Origin: Spirosoma arboris
GTDB taxonomy: Bacteria; Bacteroidota; Bacteroidia; Cytophagales; Spirosomataceae
Direction of reading: 5' to 3'
Assembly (NCBI RefSeq): GCF_009754945.1
Contig: NZ_WPIN01000007.1
Location: forward strand, 372,001 to 436,000
Length of the DNA stretch: 64,000 nt
Numbering within the stretch: position 1 is the stretch's first letter; each line of letters begins with the position of its first letter. Below, in pieces: positions 1 to 9,757 of the stretch. A model generated the notes under the pieces. That model was given only the letters and a program-made list of their open reading frames with translations, was not told the origin of the DNA and searched no databases. The translations under genes and the position numbers were made by a program.

Positions 1-2496
1 GATGATAACAGTCAGTTGCTGACAACGACAGATCAAATCGGGACTGTCATCGTTTATACCTATGACAGTAATGGGAATATAATCACCGAAAAAGATGGCA
101 ATGGAAATACAACCTCGTTTCAGTTTGATGCCCTTAACCAACTGATAAAAACCACGTACCCCAATCAAACCACAACCCAGATTGCCTATGATACCAATGG
201 AAATAAAATCAAGGAGACCGATCAAAAAGGCAACGTTACACTCTTTACGTATGATAAACTGAACCGGACAACCAGTATTACCGATCCGTTAGGACACAAC
301 AATCGGTTTGCTTACGACACCCAAGGCAATCTCATTAACGTCATTGATGGCAAGGGAAATACAACCTCCTATACCTACGACAACCGGACTAAACTCACCT
401 TGCAAACGTATGCCGACGGTTCAACCAAACGGTTTGCTTATGATGCACAGGGAAGCCTAGCGGAAAAAACGACCGGGATCGGGACAAAAATTCAATACAA
501 ATACGATGCACTCAATCGACTGATCGAACGTCAATATCCTGGTAATGTAACCGAAACGCTCGACTATGATGCGGCAGGCTATTTGGTGAAAGCCACAAAC
601 ACTAATGCCACAATTACGCTATCATACGATGCAGCAGGCCGATTGCTCAGGGAAGACAACAATGGGAAGGCAACAACGTATGCCTATAACACGTCTGGCA
701 AGACGAAATCCATCGACTATCCCGGTGGCACGAAGATCGTGTGGCAACTGGACAATCGGGAACGGCTAATCGAAGTCAGAAGAAATAGTACGCTACTGGC
801 TGGCTTGCAATATGACGGGGCAGATCGGCTCACAAAAAAAACGTTTTCAAACGGCACGACTGCTAATTACGGCTACGATGCCATGAGCAACCTGCTTAGT
901 CTGACAGCCACTCCTGCTACGCAACTCAATATTCGGTATCAGTACGATCCCTCTGACCAGCGAATACTAACCGAACGTTTACACAAGCCAACACGCTCGG
1001 AGAAATACGGGTATGATGCTACGTTTCAGTTGAAGGACTTTGCTACGGGGCAGTACAGCAATAACCAGTTAACGCCATCCATATCGTATCAATATGCCTA
1101 CGATGCGCTGGGTAACCGTACCATGGCAAAAGAAGGTTCAACAGAGAAAACCTATACCGCAAATTACGTCAATCAATATACGGGTATTAAGACCAACGGA
1201 AGCAATGCTCCGCCTACCTACGATAAAAACGGCAACCTGGTTAGTGACGGCAGCAACACCTACGAATACGATCCTGAAAACCGTTTACTCTCGATCCAGA
1301 ATGGCACCACAAAAGTCGCCTATACCTACGATGCCCTGGGCCGACGAGTTAGCCGGACACTAGGCGGAACCACCACCCGCTATTATTACGATCTGGACAA
1401 CGTCATTGAAGAAAATACCAACGGCATAATTAAAAGCCTTATTTACGGCTCGGAGATTGACCAGATCCTCTACGTCAACGTTGGCAGCAATGATTACTAT
1501 TATCAGACCGATGATTTAAACTCAGTACAGGCAATTACTGGTGCTTCAGGCAATCTGCTAGAATACTATACGTACGATCCATTTGGCGCTCCTCATATAT
1601 TCAATGCAGCAGATGTTGAATTAACGATTTCTACTCTCAATAATCTGTTATACACCGGCAGACCTTACGAGTTTACGTTCAAAACCTATAACTACCGCAA
1701 TCGGGAGTTAAATCCGACGCTGGGGCGCTTTGCCCAACGAGATCCATTTGAATATGTTGATGGGCTTAATAACTATTCTTATGTAAATAATAATGTAACT
1801 AATGCAATTGATCCGTTGGGATTAGTGAATTGGAGTGGTGTTGGAAGTGCAGTTGGTGGAATAGTTTGGAGTGGAATTGGTGCTGCCACCGGAGTTGGAT
1901 TGAGTAGTACAGGTTTAGGTGCCATTGTTGGGGTTCCTTTAGCTGGTGTTTCAGGCTATGAACTGGGAGCGAATCTTGGCAATCTTTGGGATGCTCTCAA
2001 CGATCAGGAAGCAACCAGCACAGGATCTTTGGCAAAAGATATTGTTAATGCGGTTGATCCATGTAATGGTAATTATCAAAAGGCCGCCGAAGCATTTGAT
2101 GTCTTAAAAGATTTTGCTTCACTTGGTGGAGGATTATTTCGAGGTGGAGTCAAATTAGCCGAAAGAACTTTTGAAAGGAAATTAGCTCAAGAGGCTACAG
2201 AAGAGGTTGAAAAAAAATTAGTTAATGAAGGTGTATATGAGTTTACAGCAGCTTCAGGCAAAAAATACGTTGGTCAATCTTCTGATATAGCAAAAAGGCT
2301 TGAACAACATCTTGCTTCAGGTAAGTTATTACCGGGTACACCTGTAAAGACAACTGAAGTTCTTGGAGGGAAAACAGCCAGAGAAGTTGCCGAACAACTA
2401 CGAATAGATTCTCTGGGAGGAGTCAGGAACTTAGAGAATATACGTAATCCGATTGGACCCAAAAGACAACATTTATTACCTAAGGTATCACGATAA
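1..2496 (+). CDS. RHS-repeat polymorphic toxin, C-terminal part (5' end outside window)
   Basis: The reading frame is open from the first base, so the N-terminus lies outside the window. The visible part is a long run of RHS/YD repeats (recurring Y-D-x-x-G-N/R motifs). It ends in the RHS-associated core around residues 560-600, including 'NPTLGRFAQRDP' and 'GLNNYSYVNNNVTNAIDPLG'. A glycine-rich hydrophobic stretch follows. The last ~90 residues carry a GIY-YIG-like core ('GVYEFTAASGKKYVGQS', then 'KRLEQH'), so the tip is probably a nuclease toxin. RHS proteins of this kind form a shell around a C-terminal toxin delivered to rival cells. The next gene starts 2 bp downstream, as expected for toxin and immunity. 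The RHS call is secure; the nuclease call comes from motif reading. Confidence 0.9.
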   Translation, partial: DDNSQLLTTTDQIGTVIVYTYDSNGNIITEKDGNGNTTSFQFDALNQLIKTTYPNQTTTQIAYDTNGNKIKETDQKGNVTLFTYDKLNRTTSITDPLGHNNRFAYDTQGNLINVIDGKGNTTSYTYDNRTKLTLQTYADGSTKRFAYDAQGSLAEKTTGIGTKIQYKYDALNRLIERQYPGNVTETLDYDAAGYLVKATNTNATITLSYDAAGRLLREDNNGKATTYAYNTSGKTKSIDYPGGTKIVWQLDNRERLIEVRRNSTLLAGLQYDGADRLTKKTFSNGTTANYGYDAMSNLLSLTATPATQLNIRYQYDPSDQRILTERLHKPTRSEKYGYDATFQLKDFATGQYSNNQLTPSISYQYAYDALGNRTMAKEGSTEKTYTANYVNQYTGIKTNGSNAPPTYDKNGNLVSDGSNTYEYDPENRLLSIQNGTTKVAYTYDALGRRVSRTLGGTTTRYYYDLDNVIEENTNGIIKSLIYGSEIDQILYVNVGSNDYYYQTDDLNSVQAITGASGNLLEYYTYDPFGAPHIFNAADVELTISTLNNLLYTGRPYEFTFKTYNYRNRELNPTLGRFAQRDPFEYVDGLNNYSYVNNNVTNAIDPLGLVNWSGVGSAVGGIVWSGIGAATGVGLSSTGLGAIVGVPLAGVSGYELGANLGNLWDALNDQEATSTGSLAKDIVNAVDPCNGNYQKAAEAFDVLKDFASLGGGLFRGGVKLAERTFERKLAQEATEEVEKKLVNEGVYEFTAASGKKYVGQSSDIAKRLEQHLASGKLLPGTPVKTTEVLGGKTAREVAEQLRIDSLGGVRNLENIRNPIGPKRQHLLPKVSR

Positions 2497-2497
2497 G

Positions 2498-3367
2498 ATG
2501 AATAATAATATTGAAATTCAGCATGGAATATATGGGCCAAAGGCTGTAATAAAATCTAAATGGCATGAATCTTTTTTAGACGAAATTCTAAGTAAAGAAG
2601 TGAAAGAATTAGAGATAAACGATGGAAAAGGCTGGAATGGGGACGATGTAAATTTCTTGAAATATTTACCAGAATTAGAATCTTTAACTCTTATTGATTT
2701 AACGCTAAAATCCGTCGAGCCAGTTCATTTTCTAGAAAATTTAATTAGACTGGAGTTGATCACATATAGTAAAACGCCCGTTTTTTTTGGCTTGTTCCCA
2801 AAGCTTCTAGATTGTGGTTTTGAATGGATCACGGGGTCAGACTCTCTTTTTGAAAGAAGAAATTTAAAAAAACTTTACATAAATAATTTAAAAAAAAACG
2901 ACAGTAGCATTTTCTCCAGTTTAGCAAACCTTCAACACCTTTCTATTTTAAATTCTAAATTAGAAAATCTTCATGGCATCTTTAGTCTAAAGAATTTACT
3001 TTACTTAAGATTAGCTAACTTAAATAAAGTAACATCTATAAAAGATATAGGAAATTTGAGTAATCTTGAAGAGTTAGAAATACAAAGATGCAAACACATA
3101 AATTCTATTTATGATATTTTTAACTTATTTAATTTAAAACGTTTATTGCTTTTAGATATGGGCGATATAGAAAGCATCATAGGATTAGAGAGTCTTGTAA
3201 ATTTAGAATCATTTCTGTTTTACGAATCCACCAATATAGTTGATGGAAATATATCGCCACTTCTAAAGTTAAATAATCTAGCCAATATTTCCTTTAAGAA
3301 TAGAAAACATTATACACATAAAAGAGAGGACTTTGGGGCCTTATATATTCAAAAAACTTTACAATAA
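2498..3367 (+). CDS. Leucine-rich repeat protein, candidate immunity protein for the RHS toxin
   Basis: About 289 residues. I chose the ATG two bases after the RHS stop; the longer open frame would begin inside the toxin gene. Much of the protein is a ladder of LxxLxxLxL repeats ('LESLTLIDLTLKSV', 'LQHLSILNSKLENLHGI', 'LLYLRLANLNKVTSI', 'LEELEIQRCKHI'), a solenoid suited to binding another protein. There is no signal peptide or membrane segment, so it is probably cytoplasmic. It is markedly more AT-rich than the RHS core, as is usual for exchangeable toxin-tip/immunity cassettes. The immunity role is inferred only from position. Confidence 0.65.
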   Translation: MNNNIEIQHGIYGPKAVIKSKWHESFLDEILSKEVKELEINDGKGWNGDDVNFLKYLPELESLTLIDLTLKSVEPVHFLENLIRLELITYSKTPVFFGLFPKLLDCGFEWITGSDSLFERRNLKKLYINNLKKNDSSIFSSLANLQHLSILNSKLENLHGIFSLKNLLYLRLANLNKVTSIKDIGNLSNLEELEIQRCKHINSIYDIFNLFNLKRLLLLDMGDIESIIGLESLVNLESFLFYESTNIVDGNISPLLKLNNLANISFKNRKHYTHKREDFGALYIQKTLQ

Positions 3368-3419
3368 AATCTCCATGCGATGTTTAAATATTAATTCATG
3401 AATTAATATACTCACAACG

Positions 3420-5087
3420 ATGAAAGGTTTCTACTGGATATTATTTCTAATCTTTGCCGCATCGTTGAGTTTTGCTCAAACGTCGACGCCACTGTGTAAT
3501 CCGGGTGATCTGGATGGAAAACCCGGTTGCCCCAGTGGGGATTGTTCTGATAATTCTAAACCTTCATTTTCCATCCCAGTTCTCAGAGCTTCGGACCCGA
3601 ATGAGATTATTGGTCGGGCCGGTTACGATAGCCTCCTTCGCTGGGTGTCTGTTAAGCAGAACCTGGAGTATAAAGTCCTGTTTGAAAACAATCCAAATTT
3701 TGCGACAGCTCCCGCCCAGAATGTGACCATCTATGTGCCTATTCACGAAAAGCTTAATCCATCTTCATTACGTATCAGCGATTTCGGTTTCGGAAGCTTT
3801 AACTTCTCCGTTCCGCCTAACACCAGCGTATATACCAACCGGCTGGATGTTCATGACAGTTTAGGTGTTTTTGTTGATGTCACAGCGGGTCTTGATGTCG
3901 CCAATCGGCGGGCTTTCTGGATTTTTCAAAGCATTGATCCCGCAACTGGATTAGGTGCCACGTTACCAGCTAATATTGGTTTTTTACCCGTCAACGACAG
4001 CTTAAAACATAACGGTGAAGGGTACGTTACGTTCTCTATTCTCCCCTTAAGCCGTAGTGTGACCAAAGACACAACATCGGCGCGAGCCAGTATTATTTTC
4101 GACATCGAAGAAACGATTGCTACCAACCTGTGGAAGAATACGATTGATGCAGGTGCGCCGTCCAGCCAGGTTAAGCAACTTCCAGCCCAGTCAGGCTCGG
4201 CAACTGTTACTATTGCGTGGGAAGGTCAGGACGATACGGGAGGCTCCGGTATTCGGGATTATGATTTGTACGTCTCCGAAAATAATGGTCCGTTCTCGGC
4301 CTATAAGACTGGGTTGACTGGTACAACGACAACTTTCATGGGGAAGCTTGGGAGCAGTTACCGTTTCTATACACTGGCTAATGACAACGTAGGCAACAAG
4401 GAGGAACCTCCTGCAAGTGCTGATGCCCAAATCACCATTGGTTGTGTTACGCCTTCAGTCAGTATTAGTCTCTCAAGTGGAACACTAGCCTGCGCTTCCC
4501 GCACGGCAAGCTTATCGGCGATTGGGGTGGGTAGCGCTCGCTGGTCAACAGGAGCCACCACAAGCACGATCAGCGTCAGTGTCGCGGGAACCTACTCAGT
4601 AACATTAACCAGTCCTGGTGGGTGTACTGCTACGGCTAGTGCAGTGGTTAGTGCGTCTCAGGCTGCTCCTTCGGTTAGTATTAGTCCTTCGAGTGCCACC
4701 TTAACCTGTGCTTCTCCCACGGCGAGCCTATCAGTGATTGGGGTGGGTAGTGCCCGTTGGTCAACAGGAGCTACTACGTCCAGTATCAGTGCAAGTACTG
4801 CGGGGACCTACTCGGTGACCTTAACTAGTCCTGGCGGGTGTACCGCCACGGCCAGCGCTACTGTAGGAACAGCCTTCAATTCGATAATAAGTACTGTGAA
4901 AAATGGCAGTTGGGACGATCCCACTACCTGGTCATGTGGCCGCGTCCCGGTGGCTGGTAATTCAGTTGTAATTCAGCACGTAGTTAGTATCCCAGCAAGT
5001 TATATGAGTTCAGCACTGACCATCCGCTACAGTATTGGGGGACGATTGGTTTTTGGGGTGGGTAGTAAAATAAGATTAGGATTTTGA
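3420..5087 (+). CDS. Exported protein with internal Ig/PKD-like repeats
   Basis: 555 residues with a clear signal peptide (lysine, then a hydrophobic core, ending near 'SLSFAQ'). The first part (about residues 50-240) resembles the adhesin/RHS-associated region with 'DPNEIIGRAGYD'. Residues ~250-340 resemble a fibronectin-like domain ('GSGIRDYDLYVSENNGPF'). Then come two near-identical repeats of about 73 residues, each with 'SARWSTGATTS' and 'GTYSVTLTSPGGCTATASA'. The C-terminus has 'NGSWDDPTTWSCGRVPVAGN', a G8-like surface module. It is probably secreted or cell-surface. I see no classical type IX sorting domain, so the carboxyl end may be cut short. Exact function is unknown. Confidence 0.75.
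   Translation: MKGFYWILFLIFAASLSFAQTSTPLCNPGDLDGKPGCPSGDCSDNSKPSFSIPVLRASDPNEIIGRAGYDSLLRWVSVKQNLEYKVLFENNPNFATAPAQNVTIYVPIHEKLNPSSLRISDFGFGSFNFSVPPNTSVYTNRLDVHDSLGVFVDVTAGLDVANRRAFWIFQSIDPATGLGATLPANIGFLPVNDSLKHNGEGYVTFSILPLSRSVTKDTTSARASIIFDIEETIATNLWKNTIDAGAPSSQVKQLPAQSGSATVTIAWEGQDDTGGSGIRDYDLYVSENNGPFSAYKTGLTGTTTTFMGKLGSSYRFYTLANDNVGNKEEPPASADAQITIGCVTPSVSISLSSGTLACASRTASLSAIGVGSARWSTGATTSTISVSVAGTYSVTLTSPGGCTATASAVVSASQAAPSVSISPSSATLTCASPTASLSVIGVGSARWSTGATTSSISASTAGTYSVTLTSPGGCTATASATVGTAFNSIISTVKNGSWDDPTTWSCGRVPVAGNSVVIQHVVSIPASYMSSALTIRYSIGGRLVFGVGSKIRLGF
4450..4866 (+). repeat. Tandem ~219-bp coding repeat inside the exported protein
   Basis: Two consecutive units, starting near 4450 and 4669, encode almost the same peptide. 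Both begin 'PSVSIS' and carry 'LSVIGVGSARWSTGATTS' or a close variant. The DNA is similar but not identical, so this is a duplication with some drift that could shrink or expand by recombination. Confidence 0.75.
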
Positions 5088-5499
5088 ACCTGCATATAGG
5101 CACTTAGTCCAAAACCGACTTTCGAGTAGGATTCGAATAAATACTATAATGCTTTGAATTCACTCTGAAAATAGAATTCGAAGTAGAAATCTACACTTAT
5201 TTCTACCCTTACTCCTATAATATCTAAATATACATTATTAGACTGTGGTATTTTTATGATCACATAGCTAAATATAGGATTGAAAAAAGGGGGATTTCCC
5301 CATCCTAAAATGGGTATTTTGCCCATTGCGTATTGGCATAATATATATCAAATTACACCCGATTTCGGTAAAATTTCAATTTTTTATTAGTTAGTATATA
5401 TTTTTACAACATATAACTCAGCTATCTTCTTTAGAGATGTTGTCTTGTATAATATAGAGATAACGCCCTCTTTTTATTGAAAATAATCGAAGCAAATCC
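5088..5499. other. AT-rich intergenic region with two short hairpins, upstream of qatA
   Basis: No credible gene. Around 5289-5327 there are two neighbouring small stem-loops, GGGGA-TT-TCCCC and AATGGG-N7-CCCATT. They could end transcription of the upstream gene or regulate the Qat operon. The remainder is AT-rich and presumably holds the qatA promoter. Confidence 0.4.
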
Positions 5500-7464
5500 A
5501 TGATCCTGAGCGATAACGAAACCAAAGTAGATCTCCTCAATAGTGAAGCTATTGCTCAGACGATTGTCAAATTGATAAGAGAGCGACCAGAACGTCCAAT
5601 CACAATTGGAGTTCATGGTGATTGGGGAGCAGGCAAATCAAGCGTGCTGGAAATGATTGAAGCTGGTTTGGAACCTGACAAAGAAATAGTTCTCTGCATC
5701 AAGTTTAATGGATGGCGTTTTCAAGGTTTTGAAGATGCCAAAATTGCTTTAATTGAAGGCATTGTCTCCGAGCTGATTGATAAAAAATCCCTATGGAGCA
5801 AAGCAAAAGACGAAGTCATAGAAATTTATGAGCGTATGGATTGGTTAAAAGCGGCAAAAAAAGCAGGTGGCTTTTTATTGACAGCTTTTACTGGTATTCC
5901 TTCTCCAGAAGTAATTGGGACATTTATGTCAGGTCTACAAGCATTCGCTGATGACCCATTCAAGTTTGCAACACCGGAAAATGCAAAGAATTTAGTTGAG
6001 CAGGCCAACTCCATTCTTAAACCAAAAGAAGCTGGTAAAAACGTACCAAAAGAAATATCCGAATTCAGAAAATCATTTGATAAACTCCTGAAAGCTGCTG
6101 GAATTGAGCAATTGGTAGTTCTGGTGGATGATCTTGATCGCTGTCTGCCTGATACAGCCATTGAAACGTTGGAGGCTATACGCTTATTTATTTTCACAGG
6201 AAAAACTGCTTTTGTTATCGCAGCAGATGAAGGAATGATCGAGTATGCCGTACGCAAACATTTTCCAGACTTCCCGGACACATCATTGAATCAAACCTAT
6301 ACACGAAATTATCTGGAGAAGCTTATCCAGGTTCCCTTCAAAATTCCCATTTTAGGAGAAACAGAAACCAAAATTTATGTCACCTTACTTCTGGTGGGCG
6401 CGGAGATCGGTGAATGTGATGAATTTAATACCCTTATCAATATAGCTCGTGAACGCTTAAGAAAACCCTGGGAAAATCTTCCTCTGGATTCAGTGACAAT
6501 CAAAACTGCATTAGGAGAGAAAGCCACAAAAGTGAAGAATGCGTTGGCACTTAGTGATCAGGTCGGCCCCATTTTAGCAAGTGGTATGAAAGGGAATCCT
6601 CGCCAGATAAAACGTTTTTTGAATACATTACTTTTAAGACACTTGACTGCCGAAGCCAGAGGTTTCGGCTCCTCAATTAATCTGCCAGAAATGGCAAAAT
6701 TAATGATTGCTGAGCGTTTCATTCCGCATCTGTTTGAGCAAGTTGCAGTAAGCGCTGCTCAGTCTTCAAATGGCATCTGTAAAGAACTCGGCTTACTGGA
6801 AGCATTAACCCAACAAGCAACGGCAGAAAATGCTCCTGTTCAAAGTATAGAGTCTAATCAGAAATCTTTCCCAAAAAAGAAAGAAAAAGAGAACCAGGAT
6901 AATCTTCAGTTTGATAACATTCTTCCTCTCGAATGGGCTGCATCAGATATAATCAAAGAATGGGCTAAAATTAAGCCCTCTCTGGCAAACGTCGATTTGC
7001 GCCCTTATCTGTTTGTAGCCAGGGAGAAAAAAGACTTCTTTGGCACATCAAGTTCTCTAGGCCATCTGACATTATTGATTGATAAGCTGTTCGGCGGTAG
7101 ATACGCTGTTCAGACTTTAGAGCCTGACATTAAAGCTCTTTCCGAAAGAGATGCACTGCGCATTTTTGAAGAGATGCGATCTCGAATTCTTAGTAATTCC
7201 AATTTTGATAAAGAACCAGAAGGAATTATAGGACTTACCTTGGTGATAAAATCTCATCCAGAACTTCAAGATAAGCTAATCGAATTGTTAGAAAGTTTGC
7301 CGGCGCAGAAACTGGGGCCTTGGGTTATAAAAGGCTGGGATGGAGTAGTCAGTGGGGAAGCTGCTCGAAGATTTGACAAATTAGTATCGACATGGGCATC
7401 AAGCGGTAGCCCATTCTTAAAAGCGGCTTCACTTAATGCCCAAAAGGTAAAAAGAACGAATTAA
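5500..7464 (+). CDS. qatA: QatA, KAP-family P-loop ATPase of the Qat anti-phage system
   Basis: 654 residues. A KAP NTPase domain fills the first half: Walker A 'GVHGDWGAGKSSVLEMI' near residues 37-53, and Walker B 'LVVLVDDLDRCLPD' near 205-218 followed by 'ETLEAIRLFIF'. The typical KAP lid region 'GNPRQIKRFLNTLL' lies near 365-378. The C-terminal half is helical and not recognisable by eye. Qat systems (QatABCD) protect against phages by an unsettled mechanism, and QatA is the ATPase. Its stop codon overlaps the qatB start (TAATG). The gene order ATPase-QatB-QueC-like-TatD matches the defined Qat system. Confidence 0.93.
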   Translation: MILSDNETKVDLLNSEAIAQTIVKLIRERPERPITIGVHGDWGAGKSSVLEMIEAGLEPDKEIVLCIKFNGWRFQGFEDAKIALIEGIVSELIDKKSLWSKAKDEVIEIYERMDWLKAAKKAGGFLLTAFTGIPSPEVIGTFMSGLQAFADDPFKFATPENAKNLVEQANSILKPKEAGKNVPKEISEFRKSFDKLLKAAGIEQLVVLVDDLDRCLPDTAIETLEAIRLFIFTGKTAFVIAADEGMIEYAVRKHFPDFPDTSLNQTYTRNYLEKLIQVPFKIPILGETETKIYVTLLLVGAEIGECDEFNTLINIARERLRKPWENLPLDSVTIKTALGEKATKVKNALALSDQVGPILASGMKGNPRQIKRFLNTLLLRHLTAEARGFGSSINLPEMAKLMIAERFIPHLFEQVAVSAAQSSNGICKELGLLEALTQQATAENAPVQSIESNQKSFPKKKEKENQDNLQFDNILPLEWAASDIIKEWAKIKPSLANVDLRPYLFVAREKKDFFGTSSSLGHLTLLIDKLFGGRYAVQTLEPDIKALSERDALRIFEEMRSRILSNSNFDKEPEGIIGLTLVIKSHPELQDKLIELLESLPAQKLGPWVIKGWDGVVSGEAARRFDKLVSTWASSGSPFLKAASLNAQKVKRTN

Positions 7465-8387
7465 TGGGTACTTCAAGTTCATATGGGGGCCCTAAGGGCA
7501 ATACTCCTCTTGTGCCTTCATGGTTAGGATCAGGTAATCTACCGGACAACCCTGGTGGAGAACCAAATAATAGCGGTGGAACAGACGTGCCTTCTACTGG
7601 AGAGCACCCAGAAGGAGAAAGTGGTCTCTCTAATCCAACAGATGGCCGACCAGTAGGAGCCCCCTTCCCTGATCCTCCTGACAATTCATCTCCCTCCGAT
7701 CGGTATAGACAGGCTAGAACAAATTTTTCACGATTTGCAAAGTCAGCAGGTAGCGGGAGTGGCTCATTGGGAAGATCTGTTTCGAGCTATGTTTCTAGAG
7801 CTTCGGGTGGCGCACGGAAGGCTGCTCAAAAAATGGGATCTTCTAAAGCGACCACTGTCGGTTTAGTCAATTTTCTAAATTCGGTAAGAACAGAAGGTCT
7901 ACAAGCTACTCTAAACACCTATAATTTAGGACGTCTGATTGGACAATCTCTTGAGGATATATTTTTAGGATTAGTCGATTACATCTGTCCAGATGGGGGG
8001 AGTGTAGATGAAGGTATTGCACGAAACGCTTTTATTGAAACGATAGCAGATCTGGCAGAGCAAGAGGTTACCGATTTAGACGCTTTGACGGCAGAGCAAA
8101 TTCAATTAGTCGTTGAGTTATATGCTACTCGTGCTATTGAAGCACGACTATGCAATGATATAGGGACAAAGATCTGCATTGCGCCTGAGAATTTACCTTT
8201 GGTAGAGCGTGCTCAGGAGCAATTACACGACTTTATCCGTCGGGGTCTATCCGATGCATTGAATAATATTAAGGGCACATTTACCGACCTTACAGCAATT
8301 GATACAACAAAGTTTGTTGATCAAATTTATCTTGAGGCATTTACGATGTTGCAAACATTAGGTGAAATTGAAAGCGACGCGGAATGA
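7464..8387 (+). CDS. qatB: QatB, Qat anti-phage system component
   Basis: 307 residues. The N-terminus 'MGTSSSYGGPKGNTPLVPSW' is characteristic of QatB, followed by a long proline/glycine/serine-rich disordered stretch to about residue 100. A helical C-terminal domain follows, including 'KMGSSKATTVGLVNFLNSV'. No enzymatic motif is visible. It overlaps qatA by one base and qatC by four (ATGA), so the genes are translationally coupled. The role in defence is known only from the system as a whole. Confidence 0.9.
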   Translation: MGTSSSYGGPKGNTPLVPSWLGSGNLPDNPGGEPNNSGGTDVPSTGEHPEGESGLSNPTDGRPVGAPFPDPPDNSSPSDRYRQARTNFSRFAKSAGSGSGSLGRSVSSYVSRASGGARKAAQKMGSSKATTVGLVNFLNSVRTEGLQATLNTYNLGRLIGQSLEDIFLGLVDYICPDGGSVDEGIARNAFIETIADLAEQEVTDLDALTAEQIQLVVELYATRAIEARLCNDIGTKICIAPENLPLVERAQEQLHDFIRRGLSDALNNIKGTFTDLTAIDTTKFVDQIYLEAFTMLQTLGEIESDAE

Positions 8388-9754
8388 GAAAACACTTGAT
8401 CATCGGAGCCTTCGGCCCCAAAGACGATTTTAAGATGCCCCTGGCTCCCAACGAGGCTATTACCTTATTCCCGCTGATTGTGGGTGAGAACACATTAAAC
8501 TTCGGTATCTCAAACGCACTAAATGATTTGTTACGCCTGGGTGTTTATCCAACTGAAATCGGGTTGGATATGCTTATCGTAGCAGCTCATATCTATGCCG
8601 CCGATACACGTATATCAAGAATAAGTGAATCTCAGGATACATGGACGAGAGAGTTGCACCTTATCATCCCTGTGAGTGATGTAGCTGTATGGAGTAACGT
8701 ATCAGCTCATTTAGTTAGGCTATTAAATTTTTTAACCGGTGATCGGTGGGAAATTGAATTCAGGTCCAGAACATCCGCTCTCGCTTCTATTATTTCCCAA
8801 AAACCAGAGAATCAACCTAATCCGCCCTTTACGAAGCTTCAACTCTTTTCAGGAGGGTTGGATAGTTTAATTGGAGCAATCAATAATCTTGAAGCAAGTG
8901 ATGTCATTCCCTTATTAATCAGTCATGCAGGGGACGGCGCAGCAAGCGATGCTCAAAAATTCTGTTACGATGCACTCAAGTCGCATTATTCATCAAAGCC
9001 ATTTGATCGTCTGAGGCTATGGATGAATATTTCTAAGGAGACTTTTAAAGACACTGGAATGGAAGATACAACCCGAGGCAGATCATTTTTATTTTTTGCT
9101 TTGGGTATCTTTGCTGGCACTGGTTTGAATCATCCATTTGTTTTAGAAGCGCCGGAAAACGGTCTTATTGCATTGAATGTACCGCTTGACGTATTAAGAC
9201 TAGGATCATTAAGCACTCATACTACACACCCTTTTTATATCGGCCTATGGAATACCATTCTTACAGAACTTGGTATCGATGGCCGAATTGTAAATCCTTA
9301 TTGGGATCATACGAAAGGGGAAATGGTTGCTCAATGTAAAAACCCTGTTTTACTTGAAAAACTTCTGCCCCGCTCGTTATCTTGTTCTTCTCCATCAAAA
9401 GGCCGATGGAAAGGATTGGGTATAGTGCATTGTGGTTATTGTCTACCCTGCTTAATTCGGCGAGCTTCTGTTAAGAGTGGCGCTTTATTCAAGGATAGTA
9501 CCGTCTATTCATTAGCCGATCTTACTTCACGAAATCTGGATTCGCTGCAATCTGAGGGACACCAAATAAGATCATTCCAACTAGCTGTCAGAAGAATTAA
9601 AAGAAACCCCGCTTCAGCAAAGTTGTTAATTCACAAATCTGGACCTCTCCCTCAAGATACCTCAACTCTCCTAAAACTCACTGACGTTTATAAAAAAGGT
9701 ATGATGGAAGTGGATGGGTTATTACAAGGGGTTGTCACAGAGCCGAAAGAATAA
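8384..9754 (+). CDS. qatC: QatC, QueC-like PP-loop enzyme of the Qat system
   Basis: 456 residues. The N-terminal ~140 residues are specific to the defence family. The PP-loop signature 'LFSGGLDSLIGAI' near residues 163-175 marks the ATP-pyrophosphatase fold shared with 7-cyano-7-deazaguanine synthase QueC. A cysteine cluster 'HCGYCLPCLIR' near 350 matches the QueC zinc-binding region. By family knowledge, QatC-type proteins may modify a protein or nucleic acid with a deazaguanine-like chemistry; the substrate here is inferred. It overlaps qatB, and qatD begins 3 bases after its stop. Confidence 0.92.
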   Translation: MRKHLIIGAFGPKDDFKMPLAPNEAITLFPLIVGENTLNFGISNALNDLLRLGVYPTEIGLDMLIVAAHIYAADTRISRISESQDTWTRELHLIIPVSDVAVWSNVSAHLVRLLNFLTGDRWEIEFRSRTSALASIISQKPENQPNPPFTKLQLFSGGLDSLIGAINNLEASDVIPLLISHAGDGAASDAQKFCYDALKSHYSSKPFDRLRLWMNISKETFKDTGMEDTTRGRSFLFFALGIFAGTGLNHPFVLEAPENGLIALNVPLDVLRLGSLSTHTTHPFYIGLWNTILTELGIDGRIVNPYWDHTKGEMVAQCKNPVLLEKLLPRSLSCSSPSKGRWKGLGIVHCGYCLPCLIRRASVKSGALFKDSTVYSLADLTSRNLDSLQSEGHQIRSFQLAVRRIKRNPASAKLLIHKSGPLPQDTSTLLKLTDVYKKGMMEVDGLLQGVVTEPKE

Positions 9755-9757
9755 TGT

